Source: a virus. Taken from it: a stretch of DNA of 33,536 nucleotides. Under the pieces are notes generated by a model. The model ran no database searches and was not told the DNA's origin. It saw only the letters and a program-made list of their open reading frames with translations. Below, piece after piece: positions 7,760 through 16,415 of the stretch; position 1 is the first letter of the stretch; each line of letters begins with the position of its first letter. Both the position numbers and the translations under genes were made by a program. The stretch covers positions 1 to 33,536 of IMG/VR virus record IMGVR_UViG_3300046616_000611. One strand, 5' to 3'.

Positions 7760-9388
7760 TTATACAGTTCCATCAATTGCGAGAGCCATCTTCGATTCAG
7801 GCTGACTCTGGATAATGTTTTTAAAGCTGGAGTAGCGTCCGAATACAATGGCCGAACCGTAGAGCACCGTGCCGACCCACACCACAGGCTTCTGACGGTA
7901 GTTGGCCAGGGTCTCTTGCACCGTGTCGATGTACTCGTTGTTGATCGCAACATCGACCGACATGCGCTTCGCAAAGTCCCGCAGCACCGTCGTGCTAGTG
8001 CCGTCGAACTCAAACGTGGTGGATGAGTAGTCTTTGATTTCAGTCGAAAGACCGTACTCCGCCAAGCCGACGTCAACAATCGGCCCCAAAGCGAAAACGC
8101 CGCACTTCGCCGTGCTACCGAGCTTCTTGATGACGACCGTGACCAGAGCGCCCCAGTAAGGCGGCAGAAGCACACTGACGCAGTAGCTCTTACGCAGAAT
8201 GCGTTTGAACATCCAGTTGAAGTAGCTGCTTCGAGAGCTTGAGAGCACCTGCGATTGCTTTTCGCGATAGACGATGCCCTCGACTGGGTCTTGCATGACC
8301 ATCGAGACGTCCATTGCATCCAGGCCCGCCAGGAAAATGCCCTGTGCGATGGCGCCCGGCGACAAGACCATGACGATCTGATCCGCATTCTGCGTCTGGG
8401 TGTTGTTGTACTGGTCTAACATCTTCCAGCGGTTCGTCGCGCCACGAGGTATCCATTCGGATTTGTCGGTGAGCGCGTTCCCCACGTTATTCGCACCGAC
8501 CGACTCGTAGAGATCATTGGTTGCGGGATCACGCACGACATCAGCCGCAGCGTATGTCGCCGTGGAACTGTATGCAGGCTCCGTCATCGCAACATTGGAA
8601 TACAACAACCCTGCTCCACTGCCAACGACATCAGCCGCACGCGTCAGCGCCGCGCCAGCAGTCCTCATGGGTGAAGTCGCAACGGCACCTTGCTCCAGCT
8701 GCGGCAGGCCAATACGCAATTGCAAATTCGCAGTCTCTCCAGCCTGAAACGTGACTTGAATGTACTGAAGAATGGATTGCGTAGACACCTGATCGAGTGT
8801 TCTGGAGACTTGGTATCGTTGCCGTGATAGAGGGCCTGAATTTAATCCAACCAGGGCTAACGTGGCGTTTTCAATTGGGACACCTCCCGCGCCCCGACCA
8901 CTCGTAACCAAATTGATAGAGGTTGCTGGCAGTACGCTGCTTGCGCTCACACCTAAAAACGCGCTACCAGCCCAGGTCTGACCGGATGCCGCAGGGTTCT
9001 GAACAGGGCTATCGGTATTGATGAAAAAATTCGTGATCCCTGTAGCAATGCCAGAAAACCCAAAAACAACATAGTCGATATTATTTTCACTCCCAATCTC
9101 TACGACTGATCGGGTAATGCCATTCCAAGAGCCCGTTGCACTCCAGTTCGCTGGCTCCGTCCCTGGAACACCAACCACCGCACCTTGCATCGAATTGTTA
9201 CGATTAACGTTGGTGGATGCCCCCTCGACAAGCGCGATTGGACCCGAAGTCAAATCCTTTGGGTCGTAGGTAATGCGGAATTGGTCAACGGCTGCATTTT
9301 GTAGAAAGCCAGCATCATCAAAATAGGTTCCGATGGTAGGCCGATTGAAGGTAGGATTTTCGAATTTGATCGGATCGATGATGAACAC
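7760..9388 (-). CDS. Tail tip / spike-like protein with lectin-like N-terminal domain
   Basis: A 542-aa structural protein between tape measure and fibre. Residues about 50-250 have the look of concanavalin/carbohydrate-binding modules found on phage spikes (GTEPANWSATGSWNGITRS; FFINTDSPVQNPAASGQ; LPQLEQGAVATSP). Residues about 265-540 (TYAAADVVRDPATNDLYES; GATNRWKMLDQYNNTQTQ) match a kind of phage tail protein with a second carbohydrate-binding-like region. Start is GTG 9388, overlapping the tape-measure TAG by one base. It sits where tail-tip and baseplate-hub genes usually lie, so it may combine hub and adhesion roles; that is inference. Confidence 0.75.
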   Translation of the reverse strand: MFIIDPIKFENPTFNRPTIGTYFDDAGFLQNAAVDQFRITYDPKDLTSGPIALVEGASTNVNRNNSMQGAVVGVPGTEPANWSATGSWNGITRSVVEIGSENNIDYVVFGFSGIATGITNFFINTDSPVQNPAASGQTWAGSAFLGVSASSVLPATSINLVTSGRGAGGVPIENATLALVGLNSGPLSRQRYQVSRTLDQVSTQSILQYIQVTFQAGETANLQLRIGLPQLEQGAVATSPMRTAGAALTRAADVVGSGAGLLYSNVAMTEPAYSSTATYAAADVVRDPATNDLYESVGANNVGNALTDKSEWIPRGATNRWKMLDQYNNTQTQNADQIVMVLSPGAIAQGIFLAGLDAMDVSMVMQDPVEGIVYREKQSQVLSSSRSSYFNWMFKRILRKSYCVSVLLPPYWGALVTVVIKKLGSTAKCGVFALGPIVDVGLAEYGLSTEIKDYSSTTFEFDGTSTTVLRDFAKRMSVDVAINNEYIDTVQETLANYRQKPVVWVGTVLYGSAIVFGRYSSFKNIIQSQPESKMALAIDGTV

Positions 9389-12300
9389 TATTCAGCCCTC
9401 ACCTTCGGCTGCCCCACCACTTCCCACGTATCCTGCAAATCGGCCGTCTGCCGCGTGCTCTTGGCAATCGCGTACAAGTGGCTCTCCATCATCTTGCGCA
9501 AATCGCTGTTCTCCTTTCGCAATTCCTTCAATTCCCTGACGACTTCCTGGCTTCCGCCACCACGCAACAGCGATGCGGTCTGCTGCGCGTTGTAGATCCG
9601 CGAAGGACCCGTGACTTCCAGCTCAGGGCCACGCTCACCAACCAGGCGCAAGCCACCTTCATGATCGCCACCCAAGGCGAAAGCCGGGACCTTGTTCTGG
9701 TACTCGTCGCTGTTCAGCAACCAGCCACGCACCTGGTCAATGCTTGCACCGCCGGAGATCGCGTTCATGTAGAACTGAAGGCCATCCGCATCTGCACCGC
9801 GGCCCAGAATCGAGCCGTAGAGGTTCTGGATCTTGGCCTCGTTGGAGTTCTTGATGCCGTTCACAATCGAAGAGATCGGCAGGCCGTTGGCGGCCTGCTG
9901 CTGCCACCAGGCCAGGCCCTCCGCCTCTGGATTTCTCCCGAGGTAGGTTTGATAAGCCTGCGTAATCGGGCCGGTCGAACCCGCGATAGGGTTTGCTTGC
10001 GCCGCCTGGAGTGCACTGCCAAAGGCTGCCAGCGCTTGTGTCAGGGACAACAACGCCGCGTTATTTCCCTTGAGCAGATCAACCTGCTGCTGGGCGGCGG
10101 CGAGCTGCTCGTCCAGCTTTTTCATTTCGCTTTCGAACTGCAGCTGCGCCTGCTCCTTCTGCGCATTCAACGCATCCAGAGTCTTCTCCTCAACCGACAG
10201 CGCCGAGTCCGTCAAATCTCCCAGTTCAGAGATGTCGTTGGCCGTGGTGTAGTAATCGCGGAGATAGTCGGAATAAGAACCGAATGCATTCGATGCGTCA
10301 CGGCCAATGACCGAGAGCGCGTTGCGTAGACTGTCTGCCTCGGGCAACGGGCCGCCAGCACGGGCGATTGCCAGGGCGGCCTTGATTTCCGCCTGTGCGC
10401 CGCGACGATCCCCCAGCCCTGCCTGCGCTGTAACCAGCTGATCGAGACTGGCATGCAATGCTTGCGACAACGTCTGCAACTTGCCAATGGAGGCCGTTTG
10501 CAGGTCGATACGTTTCTGCAGCGCGCTCATTTCGGCTTCGTGGGCAGCAGCGCGCGCAGCACGCTCACGCGCCACAACGCCTTGCAGCACGTTAAACGCG
10601 TCGTCCACGTTGGCAAGCAAAGCATTCGCGGCATCACGCAGCTTGCCCGCTGCGTCGGCTGCGGCATCCTTGACATCGGTCATCGCCGGATAGACTTGAG
10701 CGAATGCCCCCTGCAACGCCAGCAGCGCCGCGTACTGCCGCGCCCCTGCCTCGGTTGTCGTGTCGATGCCGAGCACCAACGCCTTGAACTGATCGCGCGT
10801 TTTAATGCCCGAATAGCCCATGGCCGCCAGTTGCTCGGTCACGTACTTCTGTACCGGCGCCAGGCGCTCCGCTTCAGTCAGATAGTTCTCGGCGAACCCG
10901 CTGGTTTGCTCCGCAAGCTTGTCGATGCCGCCGGCCAGGTCAATCAGACGCTCACGTGCCGCAATACTCTCCAGCCCTACAGCGCCGAAGCCGCGACCAA
11001 TCGAGGCCATGACCGAATCCAGGTTGGCATAGTCCGCAGCCACACGGGTCAGGGTTTCGAGATAACCCTCACCCACTTTCTGGAACTGGGCCAGCCCAGC
11101 TACACCATGTTGGGCAAGCTGGTCGCCCAGCTTCGAGAACACTGCCTCAAGCTGCTCCTGGATCTCGTCCGGCTTCAGATCTTTCAGCGAGATCTTGCCG
11201 ATATCGACCACGAAGCTATTCAGGTGCGCCGTGAAATCATCGCCGCCAACGCCCAGCAGGTTGGCTGCCTCGGTGACCGTAGAAGCCAACCCGGTGATAA
11301 CCTTGGTGAACTGGTCATTTGCTTCGCCGCTCAGAGCGGTCAGCGTTGTGTTGTACTTATCGCTGTGGAACCAGCCACCGGACGTCTTCGTCTCCGAATA
11401 TTGGCTGCCTTTCAGCCCTCCATCCAAGATGCCGCCGAGCGACGCAGCCTGCGCCGTGATGCCGGCGTCAATGCCCGTCACTTTGCCACCGAAGATGGCG
11501 CCGGCCACCTTGCCGACCAACTTACTGGCTAAGCCGCCCGTGATCTGGTTGATGACCAGTCCAAGCGGACCACCCAGAATCGCCGTACCGAGTGTGCTGT
11601 TGACGAACGCTTCTGCGCCGCCGACCTGCGTCTTGGCAACCGATGCCGATACGCCGCTGCGCACCAGAACATTTCCCAGACCCGCAATGGAGCTTTCGAT
11701 ATTTCGCAGCGAGTGCAGCATGCCAGCGGTATGCGACAGCTCAATGTCCGAGTTCTTCTCGATTACCTCCAGCGACTTGGAAATCGAGTCAGACTTCGCT
11801 TGCGCATCGCCCAGCACCGTTCCTGTGCCAGCCGATTCCTGGCGATCCTTGGCAGTCGTGTCAGCACCACCGCCAATCCCACCAATCGCCACGCCCAGGC
11901 CTGTCACGATCGCTGCCATCGCGGCCATGCGCGCGAACGCCGAATACGGATCTCCTGTACCCTGATTCAGAACGGCCTCAATCCCCTTCGGAATCAGCCG
12001 TGCCAAAGTCATCGCCAGCTCCGCAGCATGGAAGACTTTCGACACTGTCATCAGTGCCTGATAGCCCCGGCTTTGCTCACCGAAGAATCCTGCTGCCGCG
12101 CCGGCCATGTCACCATAGCCGGCCAGGCGATTCTTAGTTTCCTCCTCGTTGAGCTTCGCGATATCTTCGTTGTACTTCTTCTCATCGATCAAGCCGTTGA
12201 GCAGCGCATTGGCAGCGTTGCCCTTTTGCTTGGCAATCTCCGCTTGCTTCTGCCCCATACTGTCGAGCACGGCCGTTACCTTGGAGATGGACTCGCCAGC

Positions 12301-14094
12301 GCTGCCAAATGCCTCCTTCAGGGCCTCGCCGAACGACTGCGCCTTCGCGGGGTCCAGGAACGCATTCAGGTCGTCGAGCGACTTCTGCGCGCCCTGCAGA
12401 TCGTCCACGCGCTGCAGGGCTGCGGCGCTACGCTTCTTCGCCGCAATCAGCTTTTCCAGCTGCGCGATTTCATCCATCGTCAGGCCAGTGGACGCGCGCT
12501 GCGCCAGCTGGTCCTCCAGGCGGGCCAGCTCCAGGGCCTCGATTTGCGCCTTGGTCTTACCGAACGTGGCCGCCAGCGTTTCGTTCTGCTCGGCCTCGTG
12601 CTCCGCCCCTTCCACCAGCCGGCGGTTGGATTCCTCCAGTTCCTTGAACAGTTTCTTGACTTCGTTGTACGCGTCAATCGACTTACGCTCGGTGTCGAGC
12701 TGGCGCAGGCCGGTTTCCAGCCGGCGAGCCTCCACATCGGTCAGATGAATCGTGCCCTCCGCACGGCCACGCGCCAGGCTGGCCAGCTCCTTCTCGCCAT
12801 CGGTCAACGGGCGCTGCAGGACCACCTCGCGCTCGGTCAACGCCAGGCGCTCCTGCAGCGACTTGTTCAACGCCTCGAAATCGCTCTTCGCCGCTTCACC
12901 GCCGTAATTGAGCGGTTTCGGTGCCGGTGCCGGAGCATTTGGCGCGCCACCGTCTTCTGTACGCTTCTTGATGCGCTCCAGAATTGCCTGCTCCAGTTCA
13001 TTCGCAGGCTTATTCCACAGATCCAGATAGCGCTGATTCGCTTCCTCCACAACTTTGTTGCGCTCCGCCGCAGCCTTCCGGATTTCATCCAGCGGATTCT
13101 TGCCATCCAGCGCGTTCTTCGCCATGGCCACTGGCGTTGCGAGTACCGTTGCCGTCGCCGCGAACTTGGCGTCAGCCCACACTGATTCAAAACTACCGCC
13201 CACGGCGCGCAACAGTCGCGGCAGCAGGATGGCGACATCAACCACGCGCGACAGACCTACGGCCAGATCGTCGGCCCACTGGCCTGGCTTACCACCATTG
13301 AGCTCTTGCGACTTATTCAGCGTGTCGCTAAACGCCCCCACCAGGTCATTCATCGCCGGCAGCGCATCGCTAACAATGCTCGTCACCAGCGCGTTGAACT
13401 TCGTGCGCAGGACGCCCAGTTGATCCTGAAACTTCGCAGCGTCTGCCGCCGCCTGCTGGCTCACGCCGTTGAACTTATCGACGCTCTCGGCCACATCGTT
13501 CAGAAACGGCAACAGTTCGGCGCCCGTCTTGCCCAACAAATCGGTCGCCAACGCGGCCTTTGCTGCGCCATCTTCGTAACCACTCAGCGACTTTGCGGCA
13601 TCAACCAGTACCTCGGACGGGTCGCGCAGATGGCCTGCGGTATCGCGAGCAGTCACGCCCAGCGCCTTCAGCGCCTTGCCAACCTTGCTCGACTGGTCAT
13701 CAGCACCGGCCATGCCGCGCGCCAGCTTGGTCAGCGCGCCGTCGATGGCGCCACCGAAATCATGACCGAAGGCCGATGCAACCTGCTGCAGGCGCGACAG
13801 GTTTTCTACCGATGAACCAGTCTTCTGGTTCAGGTCATCCAAAGTGGCAAGGTTATCGATGGAATGACTGACGGTATCCAACGCAGCGCTGAGCGACATG
13901 TATGCGGCAGCAGCGCCGATGGCGCGTTTGGCGATACCGTCGAAGAACTCAGAACCCGCCTTCGACGCTTGGTCGAAATGGCGCTGCGTGCGCTGGGCGA
14001 ATGCCAGCGCGGCCTGATCGGACTTGTCCAGCCCTTGCGTGTACTCGGCATACTCGAGTGCGAGCTTCACCACCAGGGAACCCAGTGCAGACAT
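9388..14094 (-). CDS. Tape measure protein with C-terminal DUF4214 repeats
   Basis: The longest gene, 1568 aa: sets tail length and helps DNA ejection. The N-terminal region is of the phage minor tail/tape measure type (SLVVKLALEYAEYTQGL; LNQKTGSSVENLSRLQQVAS; GKTGAELLPFLND). Long helical, coiled-coil-prone stretches follow, then hydrophobic Ala/Gly segments at about residues 690-770 and 870-950. Residues about 1377-1468 hold two DUF4214-like repeats (YQTYLGRNPEAEGLAWW and YGSILGRGADADGLQFYM). The end has the usual GLRLVGERGPELEVTGPSRI motif and a final coiled coil. It follows the tail assembly chaperones, as in lambda-like and HK97-like phages. Start ATG 14094; only a weak GGTGG ribosome site is seen. 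Confidence 0.95.
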   Translation of the reverse strand: MSALGSLVVKLALEYAEYTQGLDKSDQAALAFAQRTQRHFDQASKAGSEFFDGIAKRAIGAAAAYMSLSAALDTVSHSIDNLATLDDLNQKTGSSVENLSRLQQVASAFGHDFGGAIDGALTKLARGMAGADDQSSKVGKALKALGVTARDTAGHLRDPSEVLVDAAKSLSGYEDGAAKAALATDLLGKTGAELLPFLNDVAESVDKFNGVSQQAAADAAKFQDQLGVLRTKFNALVTSIVSDALPAMNDLVGAFSDTLNKSQELNGGKPGQWADDLAVGLSRVVDVAILLPRLLRAVGGSFESVWADAKFAATATVLATPVAMAKNALDGKNPLDEIRKAAAERNKVVEEANQRYLDLWNKPANELEQAILERIKKRTEDGGAPNAPAPAPKPLNYGGEAAKSDFEALNKSLQERLALTEREVVLQRPLTDGEKELASLARGRAEGTIHLTDVEARRLETGLRQLDTERKSIDAYNEVKKLFKELEESNRRLVEGAEHEAEQNETLAATFGKTKAQIEALELARLEDQLAQRASTGLTMDEIAQLEKLIAAKKRSAAALQRVDDLQGAQKSLDDLNAFLDPAKAQSFGEALKEAFGSAGESISKVTAVLDSMGQKQAEIAKQKGNAANALLNGLIDEKKYNEDIAKLNEEETKNRLAGYGDMAGAAAGFFGEQSRGYQALMTVSKVFHAAELAMTLARLIPKGIEAVLNQGTGDPYSAFARMAAMAAIVTGLGVAIGGIGGGADTTAKDRQESAGTGTVLGDAQAKSDSISKSLEVIEKNSDIELSHTAGMLHSLRNIESSIAGLGNVLVRSGVSASVAKTQVGGAEAFVNSTLGTAILGGPLGLVINQITGGLASKLVGKVAGAIFGGKVTGIDAGITAQAASLGGILDGGLKGSQYSETKTSGGWFHSDKYNTTLTALSGEANDQFTKVITGLASTVTEAANLLGVGGDDFTAHLNSFVVDIGKISLKDLKPDEIQEQLEAVFSKLGDQLAQHGVAGLAQFQKVGEGYLETLTRVAADYANLDSVMASIGRGFGAVGLESIAARERLIDLAGGIDKLAEQTSGFAENYLTEAERLAPVQKYVTEQLAAMGYSGIKTRDQFKALVLGIDTTTEAGARQYAALLALQGAFAQVYPAMTDVKDAAADAAGKLRDAANALLANVDDAFNVLQGVVARERAARAAAHEAEMSALQKRIDLQTASIGKLQTLSQALHASLDQLVTAQAGLGDRRGAQAEIKAALAIARAGGPLPEADSLRNALSVIGRDASNAFGSYSDYLRDYYTTANDISELGDLTDSALSVEEKTLDALNAQKEQAQLQFESEMKKLDEQLAAAQQQVDLLKGNNAALLSLTQALAAFGSALQAAQANPIAGSTGPITQAYQTYLGRNPEAEGLAWWQQQAANGLPISSIVNGIKNSNEAKIQNLYGSILGRGADADGLQFYMNAISGGASIDQVRGWLLNSDEYQNKVPAFALGGDHEGGLRLVGERGPELEVTGPSRIYNAQQTASLLRGGGSQEVVRELKELRKENSDLRKMMESHLYAIAKSTRQTADLQDTWEVVGQPKVRAE

Positions 14095-14135
14095 ACTTCA
14101 CCACCATTCAGAAAAAACCCTCCAGAACAGGAGGG

Positions 14136-14474
14136 TCAGGATTTGCTCTCGTTGAGAAGGGGCAGCGCGGCCCGCTCCATGATGCGAATGCCCTGGAAGA
14201 GATCGGGCCAGCGCACCGGCTCGATCTGCCGCAGGCGCAAAACGGCCTCCAGCGCGAGATAGTTCACGCCCTGATAGGCAACGCCACCCATGCCTGAGAT
14301 GACCTGCCATTGCGTCGCCAGGTCGATAAACACGCAGACAACTTCCCAGTTGTCTTCCCACACGTGGAAGTCGTGATTGACAGGCTGTTGCGGCGCCTCG
14401 GCCTTCGCTACGACATCGGCGGGCGCGCCCAGCATGCGTAGCTGATCCGCAATCTCGGCGGTGAATTTACTCAC
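14136..14474 (-). CDS. Tail assembly chaperone second part (DUF1799-like), made by -1 frameshift
   Basis: A 112-aa frame from GTG 14474, resembling DUF1799 proteins that lie between the chaperone and the tape measure. The frame is open upstream without a stop to the slippery site at 14516-14522, giving LKAAARYWAGERPAVSKFT before the GTG, and this upstream part also looks like protein of the family. The natural product is therefore probably a roughly 234-aa fusion: 108 residues of the 14513-14839 frame plus 126 from this one, the lambda G-GT arrangement. The GTG start may not be used. The conserved core includes ALEAVLRLRQIEPVRWPDLF. Confidence 0.85.
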   Translation of the reverse strand: MSKFTAEIADQLRMLGAPADVVAKAEAPQQPVNHDFHVWEDNWEVVCVFIDLATQWQVISGMGGVAYQGVNYLALEAVLRLRQIEPVRWPDLFQGIRIMERAALPLLNESKS

Positions 14475-14512
14475 CGCCGGTCGCTCACCCGCCCAATACC
14501 GCGCCGCCGCCT

Positions 14513-14839
14513 TTAGTTTTTTTCCTTCGCCTTGTACACGGATTCGTAGAAGGTTTCGACCAGCGCCACTGCCGCCTGCGGGATCGCCAGCAGGGATTCC
14601 TTCACCGCCTCGCTGAACTCGATGGTCTGGTTGTCCTCGTCTTTGATGCCTTCGGCGCCGACCAGCACCTGACGCAGCACTTCCTTGCCAGTCAGCTTGC
14701 GCAGCTCGTCCAGATCGTCACCCAGGACGCGCTTGAATTCCGCCACGAAGTCCGACTTTTCCATCTTGCCGTGCTCGTTGGCGATTTCTACGGTTACTTT
14801 CTTTTTGTAGGTTTGGGACAGTGCGATTTTGAATGCCAT
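14513..14839 (-). CDS. Tail assembly chaperone (lambda G-like)
   Basis: A 108-aa cytoplasmic chaperone that coats or recruits the tape measure during tail assembly. The frame is open to 14983, but ATG 14839 is the start: AAGGA precedes it, and MAFKIALSQTYKKKVTVEI is a natural N-terminus of this family. The last codons, GAA AAA AAC TAA, contain the heptamer A AAA AAC in the correct phase, so a fraction of ribosomes should shift -1 into the DUF1799 frame. It sits between tail tube and tape measure, the canonical place. Confidence 0.9.
   Translation of the reverse strand: MAFKIALSQTYKKKVTVEIANEHGKMEKSDFVAEFKRVLGDDLDELRKLTGKEVLRQVLVGAEGIKDEDNQTIEFSEAVKESLLAIPQAAVALVETFYESVYKAKEKN
14516..14522 (-). 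promoter_or_regulatory. Programmed -1 frameshift site A AAA AAC
   Basis: Canonical slippery heptamer X XXY YYZ in zero-frame phase, directly before the TAA of the chaperone gene. After a -1 slip, translation continues CTA AAG GCG ... into the downstream DUF1799 frame. The purine-rich AAGGCGAAGG just upstream could act as an internal Shine-Dalgarno stimulator. No convincing downstream pseudoknot was found by eye. Confidence 0.85.
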
Positions 14840-14862
14840 GATTTTTTCCTTGAAATGAAAAT

Positions 14863-14880
14863 GGCCCGCAAAGGCGGGCC
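14863..14880 (-). terminator. Hairpin terminator after the tail tube gene
   Basis: On the minus strand GGCCCGC, a 4-nt loop, GCGGGCC, then ATTTTCATTTC. It has the rho-independent form and lies between tail tube and chaperone genes within the late transcript. Confidence 0.7.
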
Positions 14881-14909
14881 GTGTGATGAGGTATGACTGA
14901 GGTGCGCGC

Positions 14910-15842
14910 TTAGCGAACGGTGAGAATGAATTCGTCGTTACCGACGTCGGGCTGCAGCTCCAGCTTCGTGCTGAGCATCGCAATTCCTTCGCTGTCGCTG
15001 AAGGAAGGTTCGAGCAGTTGCACCTTCGGCGCGCTCAGCTCAACGATGTTGCCGGCCACTTTGCCGTGCACAACGCGCAGCTCGCCAAGTGTGCCCTTCT
15101 GAATCGTGGTGAACCAGTCCTTCTCTGCGAGCGAAACCAGCTCCATCACGAACGTGCCGGTCGGCGTACGACCGCTCATGTTCACCGCTTCCTTGTTGAT
15201 GCGGTTCACATACTTGACGTCGCCGGCAATGTCCACGGAGATGCTTTGCACTGCGCCGGCAAAGCCGTGCAGCAACGCCGTCGGCGTGTTTTCCTTGTTC
15301 ACCGCCACCGGATCGCGGAAGCGGGAGTAGTCCACATTGACCGGCAGCGGATCATCTTTCGGCGCCACGAAGAGACCGATGAACTTGAACTTCAGGACCG
15401 GAATACCCTTAGCCGTGATGTCCAGGCTAACCGTGCCTTTCGCATCGGTCATCTTGAACAACGTGCCGTCCAGGTTGTAGTACATGGTCACGAATTCCAG
15501 ACCGTTGGTGACCGGTGCGTACACCACGCTCGTGCCCACGGTGATCGTTTCCGAGAAGGCGCAGGCACGCAGCAACGGACCATAGGCAGGGGCGGCGCCA
15601 GGCGTGCCGGAGCCCGCCAGCTCCACGTCGAAGGAGATCTCGGAGTGCACGGCCACCTGCACGCTGCCGGCGTTGCCGAAATAGGGCCGCAGGTTGTTGC
15701 GCTTCGCAAATTCCGCAGACACGGGCTGCGCCGAAATGTTCATCGCCATCATCGCGTTAGCGGCGCCGGTCGGAACCACGGCCACATTCGCCACTGGCTG
15801 GAGCATCGCCAGCAGGACGACGTTACGGGTTTGCTTACTCAT
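14910..15842 (-). CDS. Major tail tube protein
   Basis: A 310-aa structural protein forming the non-contractile tail tube. The frame is open to 15947, but ATG 15842 (MSKQTRNVVLLAMLQ) is chosen: GGAGG stands nine bases upstream and the product before it is arginine-rich shadow sequence. The beta-rich body (VAVHSEISFDVELAG; VSLDITAKGIPVLKFKF; GLFVAPKDDPLPVNVDYS) is typical of siphophage tube proteins of the phiE125/HK022-like type. It lies between head-completion and tail-chaperone genes and is followed by its own terminator hairpin, which may set its high expression. Confidence 0.85.
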   Translation of the reverse strand: MSKQTRNVVLLAMLQPVANVAVVPTGAANAMMAMNISAQPVSAEFAKRNNLRPYFGNAGSVQVAVHSEISFDVELAGSGTPGAAPAYGPLLRACAFSETITVGTSVVYAPVTNGLEFVTMYYNLDGTLFKMTDAKGTVSLDITAKGIPVLKFKFIGLFVAPKDDPLPVNVDYSRFRDPVAVNKENTPTALLHGFAGAVQSISVDIAGDVKYVNRINKEAVNMSGRTPTGTFVMELVSLAEKDWFTTIQKGTLGELRVVHGKVAGNIVELSAPKVQLLEPSFSDSEGIAMLSTKLELQPDVGNDEFILTVR

Positions 15843-16011
15843 GAACCGCCACCTCCGCCTTGGTTTCAACTTGCTTATCAGCGACGCGGGTACGCGCGCT
15901 GGTAGCAGGGTCGTAGATGTAGCTGCCACCGCGACCGGCGTGCTCATCGCGCAGCGCCGCCGCCGGCAGCGCCGCGCATTCCGCAGGCTGTTTTTCCTTC
16001 GTAACTTTCAT
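15835..16011 (-). CDS. Small hypothetical protein upstream of tail tube
   Basis: 58 aa from ATG 16011, with GGGAG upstream; the stop overlaps the tail tube start by 8 nt, suggesting translational coupling. The sequence SYIYDPATSARTRV resembles short phage proteins with a DPxTGxRTRV-like motif seen next to head-tail genes. A Lys/Glu-rich N-terminus and acidic C-terminus are the only other features. Function unknown. Confidence 0.6.
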   Translation of the reverse strand: MKVTKEKQPAECAALPAAALRDEHAGRGGSYIYDPATSARTRVADKQVETKAEVAVHE

Positions 16012-16030
16012 GGGATCTCCCAAAAGAAAA

Positions 16031-16049
16031 GGCCCGCACGTGGCGGGCC
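16031..16049 (-). terminator. Hairpin terminator inside the late region
   Basis: On the minus strand GGCCCGC, a 5-nt loop, GCGGGCC, then TTTTCTTTT: a textbook rho-independent terminator between the tail completion gene (16068-16415) and the next small gene. Confidence 0.8.
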
Positions 16050-16067
16050 GGTTGTATGTAGGTTTTG

Positions 16068-16415
16068 TTACTGCCGTCGTGTTCGAAGCCGGAAGTTCTG
16101 CACATAGGCATACACGCCCGCCTCTCCCTGGAAATCGGCGTCACCGGAAAACTCGTCTTCCATGAAACCGGGCAAGGCGCTGATCGCCGCCTGTACCTGC
16201 TGCCGTAGCGCGATGATTTCCGCCTTGCTGCGCGCCAGCGTGCTCACGACCAGCTCATGCTGGTCATAGCCACCGCCCGCCACCCAACCCTTTTCAGGGT
16301 TCGTGTCAATCTCGAAAACCAGCGCCGGCCAGGTCGGACGCTCAGGCAGTTCGACCGCATGCGTATTGCTCAGCACGCCACACAGGGCGGCATACACCAG
16401 TTCTTCTACGCTCAT
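16068..16415 (-). CDS. Tail completion / tail terminator-like protein (DUF3168 type)
   Basis: A 115-aa protein in the slot of the tail terminator that caps the tube and joins it to the head. The N-terminus (MSVEELVYAALCGVLSNTHAVELPERPTW cannot be DNA-binding-like) and LVFEIDTNPEKGWVAGGG, LVVSTLARSKAEIIALRQQV fit the DUF3168/gp17-like family. It is coupled to the gp10-like gene by an ATGA overlap and followed by a strong terminator. Confidence 0.75.
   Translation of the reverse strand: MSVEELVYAALCGVLSNTHAVELPERPTWPALVFEIDTNPEKGWVAGGGYDQHELVVSTLARSKAEIIALRQQVQAAISALPGFMEDEFSGDADFQGEAGVYAYVQNFRLRTRRQ

Noticed and set aside
11713-13185. 490-aa plus-strand frame, with 359-aa (10453-11532) and 283-aa (9478-10329) companions
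   Set aside because: All lie antisense to the tape measure gene. They arise from its GC-rich codon use, are Arg/Leu/Gln-rich and have no ribosome sites.
14136-14839. Broken tail chaperone gene (pseudogene or sequencing error)
   Set aside because: The canonical A AAA AAC heptamer in phase and the conserved arrangement indicate programmed frameshifting.
15018-15905. 295-aa plus-strand frame
   Set aside because: Antisense to the tail tube gene, His/Arg-rich, no start signal.
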